Source: Dehalococcoidia bacterium
GTDB lineage: Bacteria; Chloroflexota; Dehalococcoidia; Plut-88900
Reading direction: 5' to 3'
Length of the DNA: 17,680 nucleotides
Assembly: GCA_012270635.1 (NCBI GenBank)
Contig: JAAXHX010000010.1
Span: 1 to 17,680 of the forward strand
Of this stretch, positions 14,842-17,680 are shown piece after piece (positions within the stretch are counted from its first letter, which is position 1; every line of letters begins with the position of its first letter). The position numbers and the translations under genes are program-made. The notes beneath the pieces were generated by a model. The model searched no databases, was not told the DNA's origin, and saw only the letters and a program-made list of their open reading frames with translations.

Positions 14842-16089
14842 CTAGCCCACGGCCGGGGCCCTCTCCTCCTGGTGTCGGGCCTGGAAGGCGGCCATCGCGG
14901 CGTCCGCCTTTGCGAAGTCGGCTTCCGAGAAGTTGTAGAGCAGAGCGCCGCCGTACATGATGTTCCTGGCCGTCTCCCGGGAGGCTACATCGAGCAGGTT
15001 GTTGGAGACGTTGGGGAAGTTGGAGTCGAAGTGCGGGTAGTCCGTTGACATGCACATGTGCTCCGACCCGATGAGGCTCGCCGTGGGTTCGATCTCCGGC
15101 TCCGAGCCCTCCACCGCGGCCCAGCAGTTGCGCTGGAAGTACTCCTTGGGGGTCATGGACAGGTAGGGGGCGTGGGTCTCCCGGTAGTTCGGGTAGTCCC
15201 ACTCGATGCGGGTCAGGAGGCCCGGCACCCAGGAGTTCTGCGCCTCCAGGTAGCCGACCCTGAGCCTGGGGTGAAATTCGAACACCCCGCCGATGATCTG
15301 GGCAATCATCGCCTGCTGCATCTCTATCCAGTGGCTCGCCACGTGCCGGTAGAACCGGTTCTCACCGTAGAGTCGGTTCATGTAGGAGTACCAGGGCCCG
15401 GTGCCCTCGTGGAAACCCCATGTGACGTCCAGGTCTTCGTGAAGGGAGTAGAGGGGGTCCCAGTAGTTGGAGTGCCAGTAGTGCCCGTTGATCAGGTTGG
15501 GCCGCATAAACGAACCCACGGCCCCCAACTCCGTGACCGACCGCAGCAACTCCCGGCATGCCAGATTGACGTCGTGGGGGGGCAGCATGGCGGCGAACTT
15601 AAGCTGGTCGGGGCTGTACTGGCAGAACTCGTGAAGCCAGTCATTATAGGCCCGACACAGCGCATAGGACAGCAGGGGGTCCATGTCGTCCCGGGCCAGG
15701 AGGTTGAGGCAGGAGGTGGGGAACAGCACCGCGATGTCGATCCCTTCCATCTCCATGGCCATGACCTGGGCTTCCTCGTTGTATTTCCGCTCCAGGGCGA
15801 AGTCCATGCGGCCCGTCTGGACAAGCCGCGAGCTGGTCAGGCTGCCGAGAGAGGGGCTCAGAATCGACGCGTCGGCGTTGTTGGGCCGGATGGGCTTGCG
15901 GTACTGGGAAAGCTCGGTGTCCTCTGACGGGTGCACGCCGTCGATGTACCAGTTCGCCCTGGCGCTGCCGTCGGCGGCCACCATGGACGAGACCCGGTCC
16001 TTGAACTTGGGGTCCAGGTACCTGTCAAACAGGTCCTGGGGCTCCATGATGTGCATGTCGCAGTCCACGAACCTCATTCCGTCTTTCAT
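14842..16089 (-). CDS. Amidohydrolase-2 (ACMSD-superfamily) paralogue B1
   Basis: The protein has 415 residues. It belongs to a second subfamily, recognisable by DCDMHIMEP (Asp11-x-His13, then Glu16-Pro17) instead of the DxHxDxxW of the A set. Other candidate metal or catalytic residues are His227 (WGFHEGT), Glu282 (GYLEAQNSWVP) and Asp350/His353 (MSTDYPHFDS). Compared with B2 it has a longer middle (residues 40-100). The usual C-terminal [WD]NAxRLYGF is altered to IMYGGALLYNF, followed by an extra tail of about 28 residues rich in Ala, Asp and Glu. The ATG at 16089 has AGGAGG 8 nt upstream. It lies 183 nt after the B2 stop. A minus-strand TAAAAT (16207-16202) in that gap is a possible -10, without a good -35. 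Confidence 0.9.
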   Translation of the reverse strand: MKDGMRFVDCDMHIMEPQDLFDRYLDPKFKDRVSSMVAADGSARANWYIDGVHPSEDTELSQYRKPIRPNNADASILSPSLGSLTSSRLVQTGRMDFALERKYNEEAQVMAMEMEGIDIAVLFPTSCLNLLARDDMDPLLSYALCRAYNDWLHEFCQYSPDQLKFAAMLPPHDVNLACRELLRSVTELGAVGSFMRPNLINGHYWHSNYWDPLYSLHEDLDVTWGFHEGTGPWYSYMNRLYGENRFYRHVASHWIEMQQAMIAQIIGGVFEFHPRLRVGYLEAQNSWVPGLLTRIEWDYPNYRETHAPYLSMTPKEYFQRNCWAAVEGSEPEIEPTASLIGSEHMCMSTDYPHFDSNFPNVSNNLLDVASRETARNIMYGGALLYNFSEADFAKADAAMAAFQARHQEERAPAVG

Positions 16090-16272
16090 ATCTCAGACCT
16101 CCTTCCCTCTCGGCCGTGAATCCTATGTCCAGATTGCTATTACAGGAGACCAGGGGCACGATTGGTGCGTAGCATACTACGGATGGGGGCTTACAGCACG
16201 GATTTTAAATGCCGGCCCGTGTCCCCTCTCTACCCGGCCCTTCGGTGACAGTTGCAACCAGGGGCAACACGC

Positions 16273-17391
16273 TTAGTTGAAGCCGTACATCCGGGCACAG
16301 TTGTCCCACAGGATTGCGCGCTTGAACTCCTCCGACAAAGGCATCTCCAGGAACACGTCCGTCGCTTTCGGGAATTTCGAGTCGTTGTGTGGGTAGTCGG
16401 TGGAAAACACCACCGTGCTCCCTAAACCCGAGGCCTCCACGTAGGCTGCCGGGGTCTCGTCAACTTCCACGGATACGAAGCATTGCCTCAAGAAGTAGTC
16501 CCGGGGCTCGAGGCGCAGTTCCGGCGACTCGAAGCGGCCTACAAGCTCGTTGTGCTCATCCAACCGCCAGATAAGCCAAGGGGCCCAGCCGCAATTGCCC
16601 TCAAGGAAACCTACATTCAGATTGGGGAACCGCTCCAGCACACCCCCACCGATCAGGCTGACGACGGCCAACATCATGTTCACGGGATGGCATACGGTGT
16701 GATGCATCATAAAGGTCTCGAGCCTGTCGCCCACCTGGGGCAATAGAGCGCTGGCGCCTTCGTGGAAACCCAATGGCACTCCCAGGGACTCGATCTCCGC
16801 CCAAAGGGGGTCGTAATAGGTGTCGTGCCAGTTGCGCCCATTGATTATGTTGGGCCTAATGAAGATGGCCTTCATCCCCTGGCCATGGACGCTGGCCCGG
16901 GCCTCGGTAACGGCGGATTCTACGTCGAAGGCGGACACCATCGAAGCGCCGTACATGCGTTTGGGTGCAATGGAGCAGAAGTCCTGCATCCATCTGTTGT
17001 AGGCGGTGGCGATGGCAGCGCCAAGGGCGGGGTCCATGCCATCCACGGCCAGTGTGTACAGCCCGCGACTGGGGTAGAGGAAAGCCACGTCCAGCCCTTC
17101 CAGGTCCATGGCCCGGACCTGGGTTGCCGAGTCCCAATTCCGCTCATAGGAATACCTGTATACGTCGTCCTGCTCCTCGGCTATATGCTTTTGCCAATCG
17201 AAATAGCGGGGGCTTGACCTCCAGTATGGGACGTTCTTACCGCTCACTTCCATCATCATGTCTCCCTGGAACCGGGTGAGGCCCCTGGGCGCCCGGTCTC
17301 GAAAGCTGGGATCGATGTAGGTCTCCCACAGGTCCACCGGTTCGATGACGTGCATATCGGAGTCCATTACCTTGAAACCGTTTCTCGCCAT
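16273..17391 (-). CDS. Amidohydrolase-2 (ACMSD-superfamily) paralogue B2
   Basis: The protein has 372 residues from the ATG at 17391; a TTG four codons upstream is possible but less likely. Candidate metal or catalytic residues are Asp12/His14 (DSDMHVIEP), His210 (LGFHEGA), Glu264 (GFLEGNCGW) and Asp332/His335 (FSTDYPHND). RPNIINGRNWHDTYYDPLW is shared in pattern with B1 (RPNLINGHYWHSNYWDPLY), showing the two are paralogues. The C-terminus ILWDNCARMYGFN is the ordinary family ending. The GGGGG upstream of the ATG is only a fair ribosome binding site. It is transcribed divergently from the dehydrogenase gene, from a promoter with a perfect -35 box. Confidence 0.9.
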   Translation of the reverse strand: MARNGFKVMDSDMHVIEPVDLWETYIDPSFRDRAPRGLTRFQGDMMMEVSGKNVPYWRSSPRYFDWQKHIAEEQDDVYRYSYERNWDSATQVRAMDLEGLDVAFLYPSRGLYTLAVDGMDPALGAAIATAYNRWMQDFCSIAPKRMYGASMVSAFDVESAVTEARASVHGQGMKAIFIRPNIINGRNWHDTYYDPLWAEIESLGVPLGFHEGASALLPQVGDRLETFMMHHTVCHPVNMMLAVVSLIGGGVLERFPNLNVGFLEGNCGWAPWLIWRLDEHNELVGRFESPELRLEPRDYFLRQCFVSVEVDETPAAYVEASGLGSTVVFSTDYPHNDSKFPKATDVFLEMPLSEEFKRAILWDNCARMYGFN

Positions 17392-17441
17392 GACTGCCCC
17401 CAATCACTGTCGGCACCGACTCTCGACCCCGGCTAACGTGC

Positions 17442-17470
17442 AGACTAGACCCCGGCTTATGGGGTGTCAA
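17442..17470 (-). promoter_or_regulatory. Promoter candidate for B2 (minus strand)
   Basis: TTGACA (17470-17465) is a perfect -35 box and is followed by CCC, as at the A5 promoter. At 17 bp spacing the -10 would be TAGTCT (17447-17442), a poor 3/6 match. The leader to the ATG at 17391 would be about 44 nt. Confidence 0.4.
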
Positions 17471-17492
17471 GCGTGAGAGTGGTTGCTATAAT
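17464..17492 (+). promoter_or_regulatory. Promoter for 3-hydroxyisobutyrate dehydrogenase-like gene
   Basis: TATAAT (17487-17492) is a perfect -10, with TGC just before it making an extended -10. GTGTCA (17464-17469, 4/6) lies 17 bp upstream as -35. Its -35 box overlaps the minus-strand TTGACA of B2 almost completely. The leader would be about 48 nt and carries an AGGAG. Confidence 0.6.
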
Positions 17493-17546
17493 GACGCCCC
17501 GAAGAGTCGGGTCGGAGGCCGGTTTTTCCTGGTAGGAGCGCATGAC

Positions 17547-17680
17547 ATGAACTTGGGTTTCATAGGTGTCGGGAACATGGGCGGCCCCATGGCCCGTAAC
17601 CTTCTCGAAGACGGGTACAAGCTGAAGGTGAACGACGTCAACCGGGAGGCGGTGCGGCCCCTGGAGGAGATGGGCGCCGA
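17547..17680 (+). CDS. 3-hydroxyisobutyrate dehydrogenase-like NAD(P)-binding protein, N-terminal fragment
   Basis: Only the first 44 codons lie in the window. The translation begins MNLGFIGVGNMGGPMARNLL, the nucleotide-binding motif (GxGxMGxPMAxNL) of beta-hydroxyacid dehydrogenases: 3-hydroxyisobutyrate, tartronate semialdehyde and 6-phosphogluconate-like enzymes. VNDVNREAV at the end of the second strand carries Asn/Asp-Asn rather than an obvious acidic NAD-specificity residue followed by Gly, and NADP use is possible since an Arg follows. The ATG at 17547 has AGGAG 8 nt upstream; an ATG at 17542 is immediately followed by a stop in its own frame. Members reduce or oxidise short hydroxy acids and semialdehydes, which would suit the final steps of a catabolic pathway, but the substrate is not readable here. 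Confidence 0.85.
   Translation, partial: MNLGFIGVGNMGGPMARNLLEDGYKLKVNDVNREAVRPLEEMGA

Noticed and set aside
1..17680. Mobile element, CRISPR array, tRNA or rRNA
   Set aside because: I saw no transposase or integrase motif, no regularly spaced direct repeats, and no tRNA-like cloverleaf or rRNA segment. The only repeats are the 30-bp palindromic pair and the paralogous coding sequences.

Overview
The window is GC-rich bacterial chromosomal DNA, almost entirely coding, with 16 protein genes and no RNA gene, IS element or CRISPR array that I can see. The content is many tandem amidohydrolase paralogues, two luciferase-like flavin monooxygenases, a Rieske oxygenase, a small flavin reductase and a cupin. 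This resembles the paralogue-rich catabolic regions of Chloroflexota of the Dehalococcoidia/SAR202 type. That taxonomic placement is an inference from gene content and protein style only, since no marker gene is present.

Layout. Thirteen genes lie on the minus strand and read right to left. At the left edge are an FAD oxidoreductase (cut by the window edge) and its overlapping [2Fe-2S] partner (1-1371), then an amidohydrolase-3/D-aminoacylase-like protein (1445-3154). Two closely related amidohydrolase-2 paralogues follow (A1 3272-4501, A2 4799-6034). An oxidative block comes next: Rieske oxygenase (6124-7230), LLM monooxygenase 1 (7292-8533) and LLM monooxygenase 2 (8900-9886). Three more paralogues of the same subfamily follow (A3 9943-11097, A4 11249-12409, A5 12605-13774). 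A short plus-strand pair (flavin reductase 13885-14391, cupin 14397-14753) converges on two amidohydrolases of a second subfamily (B1 14842-16089, B2 16273-17391). A plus-strand 3-hydroxyisobutyrate dehydrogenase-like gene starts at 17547 and runs off the right edge.

How the genes may work together. Oxygenases (Rieske, two LLM enzymes) fed by a flavin reductase could activate or open a substrate. The amidohydrolases could then remove carboxyl, acyl or amide groups, or cleave C-C bonds. The FAD/[2Fe-2S] pair, the D-aminoacylase-like enzyme and the terminal dehydrogenase would fit further processing of amine- or acyl-containing fragments. All seven amidohydrolase-2 proteins carry an Asp-x-His N-terminal metal motif instead of His-x-His, which is compatible with a decarboxylase or C-C hydrolase role. 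The substrate cannot be read from the sequence.

Regulatory structure. Most paralogues have their own ribosome binding site, and several have a recognisable sigma70-type promoter, so the array looks like many small transcription units rather than one operon. Notable non-coding structures are a perfect 34-bp palindrome between LLM1 and the Rieske gene, a 37-bp bidirectional terminator hairpin at the convergent junction, two copies of a 30-bp palindromic repeat just after the stops of A1 and A2, and two divergent intergenic regions with overlapping promoters.
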